The notes: generated by a model not told the origin, from the letters alone. DNA of 64,000 nt from Myxococcus landrumus (GCF_017301635.1 NZ_CP071091.1:2864001-2928000), one strand, 5' to 3'. Numbered from the stretch's first letter, positions 52,670-62,542 are shown. A program made the numbers and translations.

Positions 52670-53146
52670 TCACCAGCGGTGGTACGCGGGGTGGCCTTCC
52701 TTCACCGCGACGAAGGTGCCTCGGCAGAGCGCCGTCACCTTGCCGCCCGCGGTGAGCGTGCCTTCAATCACCGCGCGGTCCCCTTTGATTTCCACCGGCT
52801 TCGCCTCCAGCCGCACCGGCGCGGACATGGGCGTGGGGCGCTTGAGGGTAATGGAGTAGTCGGCGGTGACGGTGCACGGAGGCGACGACGCGCCCTGCGA
52901 CTTCATCAGGTGGTAGGCCGCCGTCCAGTTGCAGTGACAGTCGAGCAGCGCGCCGATGATGCCGCCGTTGAGGACCCCCGGGAACGCCTGGTGGTGCTCG
53001 GCGGGCATCCACTCCGCGACGATGAGGTCACCCTCCACGCGGCTGCGGATGCGCAGGCCCTGAGGGTTGGACGGACCGCAACCGAAGCAACTGTTGTGGG
53101 GGGCGTACTGTTCCTGGAGCGAAGGAGCGTCTGGGGTCGTCGACAT
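52670..53146 (-). CDS. PaaI-type hotdog-fold thioesterase
   Basis: A 158-residue hotdog-fold acyl-CoA thioesterase-like protein. Features are [16 protein letters not shown] near the N-terminus, the core helix region HHQAFPGVLNGGIIGALLDCHCNW and the beta segment YSITLKRPTPMSAPVRLEAK. The start [10 protein letters not shown] (53146) is favoured over in-frame codons further upstream. The gene lies entirely on the minus strand, and its 5' 119 bases overlap the 3' end of the upstream alkaline-phosphatase-superfamily gene in another frame. Confidence 0.82.
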   Translation of the reverse strand: MSTTPDAPSLQEQYAPHNSCFGCGPSNPQGLRIRSRVEGDLIVAEWMPAEHHQAFPGVLNGGIIGALLDCHCNWTAAYHLMKSQGASSPPCTVTADYSITLKRPTPMSAPVRLEAKPVEIKGDRAVIEGTLTAGGKVTALCRGTFVAVKEGHPAYHRW

Positions 53147-55166
53147 GGCCCGCAACCTTACGCGAGTCCCCTTCCGCCGTCCGGCCTCGCACCACGTCCA
53201 GCCACGCCTCCAGCACCAGCGCGTCAGGCCCTTCACACTGTCCCACGCACTCACGCCGCCAGGTGCCATCCGCCCGAGGCCGGTCCACCCACCAGCGCAG
53301 TCCGTCGAAGGCCCCCAGGTCCTTCTCCATCACCACCGCCTCGTGCGCCGCGTCCCCCATCTCCACCACGCCATCCGGGCGGATGCGGTACGCATCGAAC
53401 GCGCGAGGCGCTCCGGGCCAGTGCCCCACGTCGAAGACCTCCGGCGAGACATGCGTGAAGCCCGTCTCGGCGTAGAGGGCCAGGGGCGCCACGGACTCGC
53501 CGCGCAGGAGCGGCGCCAGGGACACGCCATCGACGCCCGTCAGCGCGGGCAACCCCGAGAACTCCAGCAGCGTGGGCCCCACATCCACCAGCCGCACCAG
53601 CGCATCCACCAGGGCCGGCGCCTGCTTGCGGCCTCCAGGTGGCTTCACCGCGAGCAGGATGCGGTTCTCCAGCTCCGACAAGCGAGCCCCATGCACGGGC
53701 GTGGCCCCCGCCAGGTCGGGACGGTCCTCGTGGAAGCTCTCCCCGTGGTCCGACATGAGGATGATGAGCGCGTCGTCATAGCGTCCCGCGGCTCGCAGCG
53801 AGTCGAGCACATGCCCCACCTGAGCATCCGCTTGCGCGAGCAGCTCGTCATAGAGCGCCTCCGCGCCGTCGCGAGTCCAGCCCCCCTTCGCGCCTGGAGA
53901 CACGGGCGCGAAGTGCATGCGCAGCCTGCGCTCCAATGGCTCGGACGGAGACACGAAGCGGCGGTAGAACGGATGGACGGGGTCGCCCGGAAAGTGCGCG
54001 GCGGTGGCGTGGAAGGCGAACAGCGTGGGGCCTTCACTTGCTTCCTCGAGCACCCGCGACGTCAGTCGCCTGGCGTAGCCCATCGGGTCATGGATGCCCG
54101 CGAGCGCCCGGTTCTCGATGAACTCCGGCACCCACGCCGCGCCCACGGGATGGTCCGCGAAGAGTCCCAGCGCCCGGTAGCGCAGCTTCTCCAAGAGGAA
54201 GTTCACCGCCCCCCGAGGAGGCTGCCACCGCGTGGCGAAACCCGAGGCGGGCCCCTCCGCGTGGAAGCGCGAGCAGTCCGTGGCGAACAAGGTGCTCCAG
54301 CCCGCCTTCGAGAAGGTCTCTGGGAAGGTGGGGTGGAGCTTCATCCGTGAGTCGGACGTCAGCGCGTAACGCACGCCCGTCTCGTGCGGCCAGCGCGCGG
54401 TGAGCAACGAACGCCACGCGGGCTCCGTTTGCGCCACGGGCGTGTAGGCCCGGGTGAAGAGCGTCGACTCCGCGACGAAGCGGTCCACATTCGGCGCGAC
54501 CTGGCCCGAGCCGCCCAGCACACTCAGCCGGTCCGGCCGGAACGCATCGATGCCGATGAGCACCACCAACGGAGGCTTCTCGCCCGTCGCCGAGCCCCCA
54601 TCCCGCCCCAAGGCCCAGAGCACCCACGCGCTGGCGACCACCACCGCGGTCCCCTGGAGCCGCCGCCTCCACGTCGGCAAACGGGCCAGCACCACCGCGA
54701 CATGAACCAGCGCGACCGCGACGGCCATCGCGCGCGGATGCCAGGGCTCGCCATGGTCCACCAGCCACGCCAGCAACGGACGCACCCAGGGCAGGTCGTC
54801 GAACAACGCGGGCCGCGCGATGGCCCGGTCCCACGCGAGCAACAGGCCGAGCCCGAGCCACCCCACCACTGTCGCCCCGACTCCACCGCGTCCCCACACT
54901 CGCGCGAGGCCCAAGGCCCCTGCGGCGAGCACCATTCCCGCCACGACGTAGACGGCCGCCACGCGCAGGAGCAATCCCGGGAGCACCGGCCGCACCGCCG
55001 CCGACAGCGCCGCATAGGGCCCGTCCACCGGGATGTCCACGCCCACCAACCCCGAGCGCAACAGCAGCCAGGACTCCGCGGCGAACAACACCAGCCCCAG
55101 GCCCGCGCCCAGTACGAGCCGCCAGACCAGCAAGCGCAAGGGATGCCGAGAAACGGACTCTGCCAT
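53028..55166 (-). CDS. Membrane-anchored alkaline-phosphatase-superfamily enzyme (sulfatase-like, Thr nucleophile)
   Basis: A 712-residue protein with about five N-terminal transmembrane helices (residues ~10-200) and a large extracytoplasmic sulfatase-fold domain: [17 protein letters not shown] (metal site), then [35 protein letters not shown] (metal site), and a closing region with [10 protein letters not shown]. The sulfatase Cys/Ser nucleophile is replaced by Thr (about Thr247), as in LtaS/EptA-type phosphoglycerol or phosphoethanolamine transferases, which also have five helices. The product is likely a lipid- or glycan-modifying transferase or phosphohydrolase. ATG at 55166 is chosen over TTG at 55187. 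The final 119 bases overlap the thioesterase. Confidence 0.78.
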   Translation of the reverse strand: MAESVSRHPLRLLVWRLVLGAGLGLVLFAAESWLLLRSGLVGVDIPVDGPYAALSAAVRPVLPGLLLRVAAVYVVAGMVLAAGALGLARVWGRGGVGATVVGWLGLGLLLAWDRAIARPALFDDLPWVRPLLAWLVDHGEPWHPRAMAVAVALVHVAVVLARLPTWRRRLQGTAVVVASAWVLWALGRDGGSATGEKPPLVVLIGIDAFRPDRLSVLGGSGQVAPNVDRFVAESTLFTRAYTPVAQTEPAWRSLLTARWPHETGVRYALTSDSRMKLHPTFPETFSKAGWSTLFATDCSRFHAEGPASGFATRWQPPRGAVNFLLEKLRYRALGLFADHPVGAAWVPEFIENRALAGIHDPMGYARRLTSRVLEEASEGPTLFAFHATAAHFPGDPVHPFYRRFVSPSEPLERRLRMHFAPVSPGAKGGWTRDGAEALYDELLAQADAQVGHVLDSLRAAGRYDDALIILMSDHGESFHEDRPDLAGATPVHGARLSELENRILLAVKPPGGRKQAPALVDALVRLVDVGPTLLEFSGLPALTGVDGVSLAPLLRGESVAPLALYAETGFTHVSPEVFDVGHWPGAPRAFDAYRIRPDGVVEMGDAAHEAVVMEKDLGAFDGLRWWVDRPRADGTWRRECVGQCEGPDALVLEAWLDVVRGRTAEGDSRKVAGHVDDPRRSFAPGTVRPPQQLLRLRSVQPSGPAHPQPRGG

Positions 55167-55256
55167 GGGTCCGCGTGTATACCGCAACGAGACGCGCCCG
55201 CGAGGCCCTGGACCTCCCCTGTCCGGAAGAGGCGGGAGCAGTCCAGACGGTGCAAG

Positions 55257-56516
55257 ATGCGTGTGGTGCGGCGGTCAACCCATGGAGCCAGCGAAGGGCC
55301 CGAGGGCATCCAGGACTCGGTGAACCGCGCCCTGGAGGGCGAGCGCCGGCGCAACGCGCGCCAGCTCGGGGGGATTCGACTGGTGGCCGTCACGGTGATG
55401 CTCGTGATGTCCGCGGGCCTGGGGCTCGGCGCGGGCAAGGCGGACTGGACCGAGTACCTCCGTCCCCTCGTCGTCTACTGGCTGTGCACCGCGGCGGTGT
55501 GGGTGGCCGTGACGCGCTGGTCCCGCACGGTGCAGTGGGCCGGCATGTCCGTGGCCTTCGTCGACGTGCCCGCCGTGTACTGGCTCCAGAGCCACGCGAT
55601 TCCCGTGTCCCCTTCCCCGGGCGGTGTCGCCGGCTTCACGCTGGGCATCTTCGCGGTGCTCGTGCTCCTGTCCGCGCTCTCGCTGCGCAACACGGTGACG
55701 TTGGTGGTGACGGCCATCGCCGCCGTCGCCGAGGTCGCGCTCCAGCACCAGGCCGGCATCGGCATTGGCGCGCAGATGGCCTCGGTGGTGATGTTGTCCG
55801 TCGCCGCCGCGGGCGCCCGACACCTGCTCAACCGCATCCGCGCCCTCTCCGCCGCCGTCTCCGAGGAGGAGCTCAAGCGCGCCCGCCTGGGCCGCTACTT
55901 CGCCCCCGCCGTGGCCGAGCGCCTCCAGCGCCTCGCCTCCCCCGAGCCGGAGCTGCGCGAGGTGACGGTGCTCTTCGCCGACATCCGCGACTTCACCGCC
56001 ATGAGCGAGCGGCTCCCCCCGGGCGAGGTCGTCCAGCTCCTCAACGCCTATTACAGCCGGATGGTGGAGGTCGTATTCCGCCATGGCGGAACCCTGGACA
56101 AGTTCATCGGGGACGCACTGATGGTGTACTTCGGGGCGCCCCTCGCCGACGTGGAACATGCCTCACGGGCGGTGCGCTGTGCCCTGGCCATGGTCCAGGA
56201 GCTGGAGGCCTTCAACGCCGAGCGCGCCCTCCAGGGGGCCCCGGCGGTGCACATGGGGGTGGGGGTCCACACAGGCCCGGTGGTGCTGGGCAACATCGGC
56301 TCCACCAGCCGCCGCCTGGACTACACGGCCATCGGCGACACCGTGAACCTGGCCAGCCGCATCGAAGGGCTGACCAAGCGGGCGGGGGTCCCCGTGCTCG
56401 TCTCCGAGGCCACCCGGGAGCAGGCGGGGGGCATGTTTCACTGGGAGACCGTCGGGCAGGCCCAGGTCCCGGGCAAGAGCCGCCCCGTCGTCACCTTCGT
56501 CCCCCACCCGGCCTGA
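55257..56516 (+). CDS. Class III adenylate cyclase with six-helix membrane domain
   Basis: A 419-residue protein with six N-terminal transmembrane helices (about residues 40-200) and a C-terminal class III cyclase domain. Active-site residues are all canonical: metal aspartates in [14 protein letters not shown] and GDALMVYFG, the substrate-selecting lysine in LDKFIGD, the purine-binding aspartate in LDYTAIGD, and the transition-state Asn/Arg in NLASRIE. So it should make cAMP. The ATG at 55257 has no clear ribosome site and the frame is open far upstream, so the start is uncertain. Divergent from the membrane sulfatase-like gene. Confidence 0.85.
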   Translation: MRVVRRSTHGASEGPEGIQDSVNRALEGERRRNARQLGGIRLVAVTVMLVMSAGLGLGAGKADWTEYLRPLVVYWLCTAAVWVAVTRWSRTVQWAGMSVAFVDVPAVYWLQSHAIPVSPSPGGVAGFTLGIFAVLVLLSALSLRNTVTLVVTAIAAVAEVALQHQAGIGIGAQMASVVMLSVAAAGARHLLNRIRALSAAVSEEELKRARLGRYFAPAVAERLQRLASPEPELREVTVLFADIRDFTAMSERLPPGEVVQLLNAYYSRMVEVVFRHGGTLDKFIGDALMVYFGAPLADVEHASRAVRCALAMVQELEAFNAERALQGAPAVHMGVGVHTGPVVLGNIGSTSRRLDYTAIGDTVNLASRIEGLTKRAGVPVLVSEATREQAGGMFHWETVGQAQVPGKSRPVVTFVPHPA

Positions 56517-56615
56517 TTTCCACCCCTTCCGGCGATCCACGCGCCCCGTGGGGCTCCGGGAGCGCAACGCTGGCTTCTGGGCCTCCTAAGTGGCCTACAC
56601 GGTTGAGGGTTTACG

Positions 56616-56645
56616 TTGACGCCCCCCTTCGGGGGTCCCTATAAA
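56616..56645 (+). promoter_or_regulatory. Sigma-70-type promoter of nuoCDGHI
   Basis: TTGACG (56616-56621), 18-base spacer, TATAAA (56640-56645). The start would lie near 56652, about 30 bases before the proposed nuoC start (TTG 56682). The spacer contains a CCCCC-TTC-GGGGG palindrome that could be an operator or a modulating hairpin. Confidence 0.7.
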
Positions 56646-56681
56646 GCCGCGGATTCTTCTCCCTCAGTCATTGGGGCCCCC

Positions 56682-57215
56682 TTGAGCACTTTCGCGTTGG
56701 ACAGGGTCTCCGCCCACTTCCCCGAGGCGGTGGTGGAGCGTTATGTGGACCGGGCCGGCGGCGCCTGGGCCGTGATCCATGCCGACTCGCTCCCAAAGGT
56801 CGCCGCGTTCCTGAAGAACGATCCCGAGCTGGAGTTCAAGCTGTTCGGCTCCATGGACGGCGTCGACCGGCTTCACCTCGCGGAGAACGACCCCCGCTTC
56901 GAGGTCATCTACATCCTCTACTCGCTCAAGCGCCGGGAGCACGTGCGCTTCAAGGTGCGGGTGAGCGAGCACAAGCTGGTCGTGCCCTCGTTGGTGCCGC
57001 TGTTCCGTGGCGCCAACTGGTGGGAGCGGCTGACCTTCGACTTCTACGGCATCCGCTTCGACGGCCACCCGGACCTGCGCCGCATCCTGCTCTACGAGGA
57101 GTTCCAGGGCCATCCGCTGCGCAAGGACTACGCGCTGCGAGACCGCCAGCCCCTCATCCCCGAGCGCCCCATCAAGGACATCTTCCGCGGTCCCGGCACC
57201 AGCGGGCACTCCTGA
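56682..57215 (+). CDS. nuoC: NADH-quinone oxidoreductase subunit NuoC
   Basis: A 177-residue peripheral-arm subunit of complex I (30 kDa subunit type). The family signature is WERLTFDFYGIRFDGHPDLR followed by RILLYEEFQGHPLRKDY. The start is placed at TTG 56682 (MSTFALDRVSAHFPEA): an in-frame TTG at 56616 is the -35 box of the promoter, so translation cannot begin there. No strong ribosome site is seen before 56682. nuoD begins 10 bases after the stop, behind GAGGACGAC. Confidence 0.9.
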   Translation: MSTFALDRVSAHFPEAVVERYVDRAGGAWAVIHADSLPKVAAFLKNDPELEFKLFGSMDGVDRLHLAENDPRFEVIYILYSLKRREHVRFKVRVSEHKLVVPSLVPLFRGANWWERLTFDFYGIRFDGHPDLRRILLYEEFQGHPLRKDYALRDRQPLIPERPIKDIFRGPGTSGHS

Positions 57216-57225
57216 GGACGACATC

Positions 57226-58485
57226 ATGGCCAACAGCCACTCGACCGAAGCGCAGGGCCACAATCCGGACACCGACGGCTCGCTGCCGCCGGAAGGCTCG
57301 GAGCTCGAAGCGCATCTTCAAAGCAAGCACATGGTCATCAACATGGGCCCGTCCCACCCGGCCACGCACGGCACCGTGCGGCTGAAGGTGGAGCTGGACG
57401 GTGAGACCATCGTCAAGATCGACCCTGAGATCGGCTTCCTGCACCGCGGCTTCCAGAAGAGCTGCGAGAACGTCACCTGGACGCAGTGCCTGCCGTACAC
57501 GGACCGGCTCAACTACCTGTCCGCGATGATGAACAACTTCGGTTTCCTCAACGCCGTCGAGAAGCTCATCGGCTTGGAGATTCCGGAGCGCGCGCAGTAC
57601 ATCCGCGTCATCGGCAGCGAGCTGCACCGGCTGACGGACCACCTGACGTGCGTGGGCGCCACCGGCCTGGAGATGGGCGGCTTCGCGCCGTTCCTCTACG
57701 GCATGGAGGCTCGCGAGCTCATCCAGGACCGCGTCACCGAGCTGACGGGCGCGCGTCTGACCACCACCTTCGGCCGCGTGGGTGGCATCAACCGCGACCT
57801 GCCCGAGGGCTGGGCGGACAAGGTCCTCCGGACGCTGACGCGCACCGAGGAGCTGCTGGTGGAGATGGACGGGCTGCTCACGGGCAACCGCATCTTCGTC
57901 GACCGCACCAAGGGCACTGGCGTCATCAGCGCCGAGGACGCCATCGACTACGGCTGGACGGGCCCCGCGCTGCGCGCGTGCGGCGTGGACCACGACCTGC
58001 GCAAGGTGCAGCCGTACTGGGTCTACGACCGCCTGGACTTCGACGTCCCGGTGGGCGAGCACGGCGACAACTACGACCGCTACCTCGTCCGCATGGAGGA
58101 GATGCGTCAGTCCATCCGCATCATCCGCCAGGCGCTCGACACCATCCCGGCCGGCCCCATCATCGTCGATGACTGGCGCATCGCGCTGCCGCCCAAGCCG
58201 GAGGTGTACGGCACCATCGAAGGCGTCATGGCGCACTTCAAGCTCGTCATGGAGGGCATCCAAGTGCCCCCCGGCGAGGTCTATGACGCCACCGAGGCCT
58301 CCAACGGCGAGCTCGGCTGGTACCTGGTGAGCGACGGCCGCGGCCGTCCGTACAAGTGTCACGTGCGCGCGCCGGGCTTCCCGGTGCTGGCCGCGGTGCC
58401 TCACATCATCGAGGGGAAGATGTTGGCGGACCTCATCCCCACGTTTGACACCATCAACATGATTGGCGGCGAGGTCGAGCAGTGA
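57226..58485 (+). CDS. nuoD: NADH-quinone oxidoreductase subunit NuoD
   Basis: A 419-residue subunit (49 kDa type) that forms the quinone-binding pocket with NuoB. Key regions are VINMGPSHPATHGTVRLKVE, IDPEIGFLHRGFQKSCE and the central helix VIGSELHRLTDHLTCVG, plus the C-terminal region ending with FDTINMIGGEVEQ. No cluster ligands are expected in this subunit. The stop overlaps the GTG of nuoG (GTGA). Confidence 0.97.
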   Translation: MANSHSTEAQGHNPDTDGSLPPEGSELEAHLQSKHMVINMGPSHPATHGTVRLKVELDGETIVKIDPEIGFLHRGFQKSCENVTWTQCLPYTDRLNYLSAMMNNFGFLNAVEKLIGLEIPERAQYIRVIGSELHRLTDHLTCVGATGLEMGGFAPFLYGMEARELIQDRVTELTGARLTTTFGRVGGINRDLPEGWADKVLRTLTRTEELLVEMDGLLTGNRIFVDRTKGTGVISAEDAIDYGWTGPALRACGVDHDLRKVQPYWVYDRLDFDVPVGEHGDNYDRYLVRMEEMRQSIRIIRQALDTIPAGPIIVDDWRIALPPKPEVYGTIEGVMAHFKLVMEGIQVPPGEVYDATEASNGELGWYLVSDGRGRPYKCHVRAPGFPVLAAVPHIIEGKMLADLIPTFDTINMIGGEVEQ

Positions 58486-60284
58486 GCGACAACGACACGA
58501 AGAAGCCAAATGGTGACGTGCCCGCTGCCCCCGTGGCGGCCAGCACCACGCCACCGGCGCCCAAGGCCGCCGCTCCCGCGGGCCCGCCTCCCAAGCCCGC
58601 GCCCAAGAACCCGGGCTTCGTCACCTGCACCGTCGACGGCAAGGAAGTCGTCGTGAAGCCGGGGACGAACATGATCGAGGCGGCCAAGACGGTCGGCTCG
58701 GACATCCCGTACTACTGCTACCACCCGCGCCTCTCCATCGCGGCCAACTGCCGCATCTGCCTCATCGAGGCGTCCAACGCGCCCAAGCTCGTGCCCGCGT
58801 GCCAGACGCCGCTGGCCGAGGGTGTCGTCATCAAGACGACGACGCCCAAGGTGAAGGAGCAGCAGCGCGCGGTGATGGAGTTCCTGCTGCTCAACCACCC
58901 GGTCGACTGCTCCATCTGCGACCAGGCCGGTGAGTGCAAGCTGCAGGACTACTACATGAAGTACGACTACCGCCCCTCGCGCCTCGAGGGCGGCAAGACG
59001 CTGAAGAACAAGCGCAAGGTGCTCGGGCCCCGCGTGGTGCTGGACCAGGAGCGCTGCATCATGTGCACCCGGTGCGTGCGCGTGATGAACGAGGTCGCCA
59101 AGCAGCCGCAGCTGGGCGTGTTCGGCCGCGGCAGCCACGAGCGCATCGACGTGTTCCCGGGCAACGAGCTCGACAGCGACTACTCGATGAACACCGTGGA
59201 CGTGTGCCCGGTCGGCGCGCTGCTCAGCCGCGACTTCCGCTTCAAGGCGCGCGCGTGGTTCCTGTCCGCCACCCCGTCCGTGTGCACCGGCTGCGCCAAG
59301 GGCTGCAACACGTACGTGGACTGGATGTCGCAGGACACCTACCGCATCCGTCCTCGCGAGAACGAGGAGATCAACCAGAGCTGGATGTGTGACTCCGGCC
59401 GGCTCCTGTACAAGTCCTTCAACCTGGGCCGCGTGCTCCAGGCCCGCCTCGGCCGCGCCTCGGGCAAGGCCGCCTCCAACGAGGCCGTGCCGGTGGTGAC
59501 GCGCAAGGAGGCCGCGCAGGCGGCGGCCAAGGCGCTCAAGCCGCTGGTGGGCAGCGGGAAGCTGGCCGTGCTGGCCTCGCCCGTGTCCTCCAACGAGGAG
59601 CTGCTGGCGGGTCTCACCTTCGCCAAGGCCACGCTGGGCGTCTCCACCGTGTACGTGGGCGGCCGTCCGCAGGGCACCGCGGACCACTTCCTGCGCGTCG
59701 CGGACAAGAACCCCAACCGCAAGGGCCTGGAGTGGATCGCCAAGGGCCTGGGCCTGAAGGTGGAGTCCTTCGACGCGCTGTCGCAGGCGCTCTCCAAGGG
59801 CTCGGTGAAGGCGCTCTACGCCATCGGCACCGAGGTGCCGGTCGACGCGGAGACCTTCGCGCAGGCCACCTCCCAGCTCGAGACCTTCGTCGTGCAGGCG
59901 ACCAACGAGTCGCCCGTGACGGCGCAGGCCACGGTGCTGCTGCCCGCCTCGATTCACGTCGAGGACGAGGGCTCCTTCACGCAGATGGACGGCATCACCC
60001 AGCGCTTCCGCAAGGCGTACCCGCCCAAGGGCGACGCCATCCCGGGCTGGAAGTGGGCCGCGGAGCTGACGCGCGAGGCGGGCGGCGAGGCGCCGGCCTG
60101 GACCTCCGCGCGCGACGTGTGGCGCGAGCTGGCCGGCAAGGTGGCCGAGTTCGCGGAGTTCAACTGGGACAAGGCGTCTCCGCCGGACCGGGAGAAGCCG
60201 GGTATCAATCCGCTGCCCACCGGCGCCGATGGGCGTCCTCCGGGCTACCGTGAGTTCGGTTCTCCCCGGGTGAGGGGTATCTAG
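58482..60284 (+). CDS. nuoG: NADH-quinone oxidoreductase subunit NuoG
   Basis: A 600-residue subunit (E. coli NuoG has about 908), with an Ala/Pro-rich N-terminal extension. Cluster ligands visible: [2Fe-2S] in YYCYHPRL ... NCRICLIE and later cysteine; His/Cys set of N5 in NHPVDCSICDQAGECKLQ; N4 in RCIMCTRCVRVMN with VCPVG; and a fourth [4Fe-4S] cluster N7, C-x2-C-x3-C-x27-C (CTGCAKGC ... MCDSG). Behind it lies a shortened molybdopterin-oxidoreductase-like domain. It starts with GTG overlapping nuoD and leads to nuoH two bases after its stop. Confidence 0.95.
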   Translation: MSDNDTKKPNGDVPAAPVAASTTPPAPKAAAPAGPPPKPAPKNPGFVTCTVDGKEVVVKPGTNMIEAAKTVGSDIPYYCYHPRLSIAANCRICLIEASNAPKLVPACQTPLAEGVVIKTTTPKVKEQQRAVMEFLLLNHPVDCSICDQAGECKLQDYYMKYDYRPSRLEGGKTLKNKRKVLGPRVVLDQERCIMCTRCVRVMNEVAKQPQLGVFGRGSHERIDVFPGNELDSDYSMNTVDVCPVGALLSRDFRFKARAWFLSATPSVCTGCAKGCNTYVDWMSQDTYRIRPRENEEINQSWMCDSGRLLYKSFNLGRVLQARLGRASGKAASNEAVPVVTRKEAAQAAAKALKPLVGSGKLAVLASPVSSNEELLAGLTFAKATLGVSTVYVGGRPQGTADHFLRVADKNPNRKGLEWIAKGLGLKVESFDALSQALSKGSVKALYAIGTEVPVDAETFAQATSQLETFVVQATNESPVTAQATVLLPASIHVEDEGSFTQMDGITQRFRKAYPPKGDAIPGWKWAAELTREAGGEAPAWTSARDVWRELAGKVAEFAEFNWDKASPPDREKPGINPLPTGADGRPPGYREFGSPRVRGI

Positions 60285-60286
60285 CG

Positions 60287-61723
60287 ATGAAGCGCGTACT
60301 GACTGTCCTCGTCGCCATCGGAACCATCATCGGTTCCCTCGCGGCTGTGTCGGCGCTGGCCTATCTCACGGCCGGCTGGGCCGAGGAGCACCTGTTCTCG
60401 GGCGCCAGCCGCCTGACGAACATCATCTTCTTGATGCTCGTCTTCGTGATGATCATCGCCACGCTCCTCACGCTCGCCGAGCGCAAGTGGAGCGCGCTGA
60501 TGCAGGACCGCGTGGGACCCAACCGCGCGCGCATCAACATCCCCGGCATCCGCAACCGCTCCCTGGCCGGCATCCCGCACATCCTCACGGACGTGCTGAA
60601 GATGCTGACGAAGGAAGACTTCATCCCGGGCGCGGCCAACCGCTTCCTGTTCAAGCTGGGCCCCATCCTCGCCTTCGCCCCTGTGTTCGCGCTGTTCGCC
60701 GTGGTGCCCGCGGGCCCCTCGGTGATGGTGATGGGCCACAAGGTGGACATGGTGGTGGCGACGCCGGACTTCGGCGTCCTCTACATGCTCGGCATCGCGT
60801 CGCTGGCCGTCTACGGCACGGCGCTGGCGGGCTGGTCCTCCAACAACAAGTTCGCGCTGCTGGGCGGCGTGCGCGCCTCCTCGCAGATGATTGCGTACGA
60901 AGTCGCGCTGGGCCTGTCGCTCGTCGGCCTGTTCATGGCGTTCTCCTCGCTCCAACTGCCCGCGATGGTGGGTGAGCTGGGCCTGGGCGGCGCGGCGGCC
61001 ACGGGCCAGGCGGCCTACCTGTGGCGCTCGGACGTGACGCTGTTCGGCCAGACGTTCGACATCGGCCTGCCGGCGTGGGGCTTCATCCTGCAGCCCATCG
61101 GCTTCATCGGCTTCTTCGCGGCCTCCTTCGCGGAGACCAAGCGCGCCCCGTTCGACGTTCCGGAAGGCGAGTCGGAGATCATCGGCTACTTCGTCGAGTA
61201 CTCCGGCATGAAGTTCGGCATGTTCATGATCTCCGAGTTCGTGGAGGTCGTGGTGCTGGCTGGTGTGACGACGACGCTGTTCTTCGGCGGCCACCACCTG
61301 CCCTTCTTCGGCGAGTGGCTGGCGAGCCAGCCCCTGATGCAGGAGCACGGCTGGCTGTACGGCACGCTGCTGGGCACGGTGTACTGGGTGAAGGTGCTGT
61401 TCCTCATCTGGGTGCAGCTGGTCATCCGGTGGACCTTCCCGCGCTTCCGCTACGACCAGATCCAGACCCTGGGCTGGAAGATCCTCCTCCCGCTCGCGCT
61501 GGGGAACGTGTTCGTCTCGGGCGCGCTGATTCTGTTGGACCCGTCCCTGCGGGCGCTCGCGGTGGTGGGCCTCCTGGAGCTGGGTGTGCTGTTCGTGCTG
61601 ACGACGACGAAGAAGGAATCGGCGGAGGGCGGTGCGCATGACGGGCACGGCGCTCATGGTCATGACCACGGGCACGACGCGCACGGTGCGCCGGCCCATG
61701 CCAGCGCGGCGTCCTCGCACTAG
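60287..61723 (+). CDS. nuoH: NADH-quinone oxidoreductase subunit NuoH
   Basis: A 478-residue membrane subunit at the junction of the two arms. Typical motifs are AERKWSALMQDRVGPNRARI, LTDVLKMLTKEDFIP and AETKRAPFDVPEGESEIIGYFVEYSG, with about nine transmembrane helices. It is longer than the common ~330 residues: extra hydrophobic segments exist around residues 330-400 and the last ~30 residues are a His/Gly/Asp/Ala-rich soluble tail (HDGHGAHGHDHGHDAHGAP). The tail resembles metal-binding His-rich segments. Confidence 0.95.
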   Translation: MKRVLTVLVAIGTIIGSLAAVSALAYLTAGWAEEHLFSGASRLTNIIFLMLVFVMIIATLLTLAERKWSALMQDRVGPNRARINIPGIRNRSLAGIPHILTDVLKMLTKEDFIPGAANRFLFKLGPILAFAPVFALFAVVPAGPSVMVMGHKVDMVVATPDFGVLYMLGIASLAVYGTALAGWSSNNKFALLGGVRASSQMIAYEVALGLSLVGLFMAFSSLQLPAMVGELGLGGAAATGQAAYLWRSDVTLFGQTFDIGLPAWGFILQPIGFIGFFAASFAETKRAPFDVPEGESEIIGYFVEYSGMKFGMFMISEFVEVVVLAGVTTTLFFGGHHLPFFGEWLASQPLMQEHGWLYGTLLGTVYWVKVLFLIWVQLVIRWTFPRFRYDQIQTLGWKILLPLALGNVFVSGALILLDPSLRALAVVGLLELGVLFVLTTTKKESAEGGAHDGHGAHGHDHGHDAHGAPAHASAASSH

Positions 61724-61754
61724 GCCCTAGGCAACCGGGAATCGAGACATCACC

Positions 61755-62528
61755 ATGGCCATCAAGGTTACCAAGGACCCCCGCACAGACGTCCGCGAGC
61801 GGATGTACATCCCGAACCTGCTGCACGGGCTGGCCATCACGACGCGGCACTTCTTCCGCAACCTCTTCGGGACCCGCGACACGAACGTCCAGGTGTTGGA
61901 CCGCAAGGGCACCAACCTGATGACGACGGTGGAGTACCCGGAAGAGAAGCCCATCTATCCGGAGGGCTACCGCGGTCTGCACCGGCTGGTTCCGCGCGAC
62001 GACGGCAAGCCGCGCTGCGTGGCTTGCTACATGTGCGCGACCATCTGCCCGGCGCAGTGCATCTACATCGAGGCGGGTGAGACCGAGGAGCAGGACGCGG
62101 CTGGCGAGTCGCGCGTCATCGAGAAGTACCCGACCCAGTTCGTCATCGACGAGCTGCGCTGCATCGTGTGTGGCCTGTGCGTGGACGCGTGCCCGAAGGA
62201 CGCCATCCGCATGGACACGTACATGCACACGCCGTCCGAGTACAACCGGCAGAACTTCGTCTACGACATCCCCAAGCTGCTCAAGGGGCCGCCGGTTTCG
62301 CATCCGTCGGACCCGTGGAACAAGCGTGAGGGCTCCGAGGAGCCGCACCACGTCCACAAGGAGGCCCACACGCGCATTGGCGAGGGCCTGGTGCAGCTCA
62401 AGACGCCGCAGCTGGGCGCGGGCCATGACCACCATGACCACGGCGCGCACGGCAAGGGTGCCGTGGCGCACGGCCAGACGGTGGTGACGCAGCAGGGTCC
62501 CATCCAGGTGACGAAGTTCCTCAAGTAG
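61755..62528 (+). CDS. nuoI: NADH-quinone oxidoreductase subunit NuoI
   Basis: A 257-residue subunit (TYKY type) with two [4Fe-4S] ferredoxin motifs, [12 protein letters not shown] and [15 protein letters not shown] (clusters N6a/N6b). E. coli NuoI has about 180 residues; here the final ~60 residues are His-rich ([26 protein letters not shown]), echoing the tail of NuoH. The window has no nuoJKLMN after this gene, so the remaining subunits must be elsewhere. Confidence 0.95.
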   Translation: MAIKVTKDPRTDVRERMYIPNLLHGLAITTRHFFRNLFGTRDTNVQVLDRKGTNLMTTVEYPEEKPIYPEGYRGLHRLVPRDDGKPRCVACYMCATICPAQCIYIEAGETEEQDAAGESRVIEKYPTQFVIDELRCIVCGLCVDACPKDAIRMDTYMHTPSEYNRQNFVYDIPKLLKGPPVSHPSDPWNKREGSEEPHHVHKEAHTRIGEGLVQLKTPQLGAGHDHHDHGAHGKGAVAHGQTVVTQQGPIQVTKFLK

Positions 62529-62542
62529 GACGCCTCGCCCCC

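Noticed and set aside
56616-56681. nuoC start at TTG 56616
   Set aside because: This TTG is part of the -35 box TTGACG of the promoter; the added 22 residues do not resemble NuoC.
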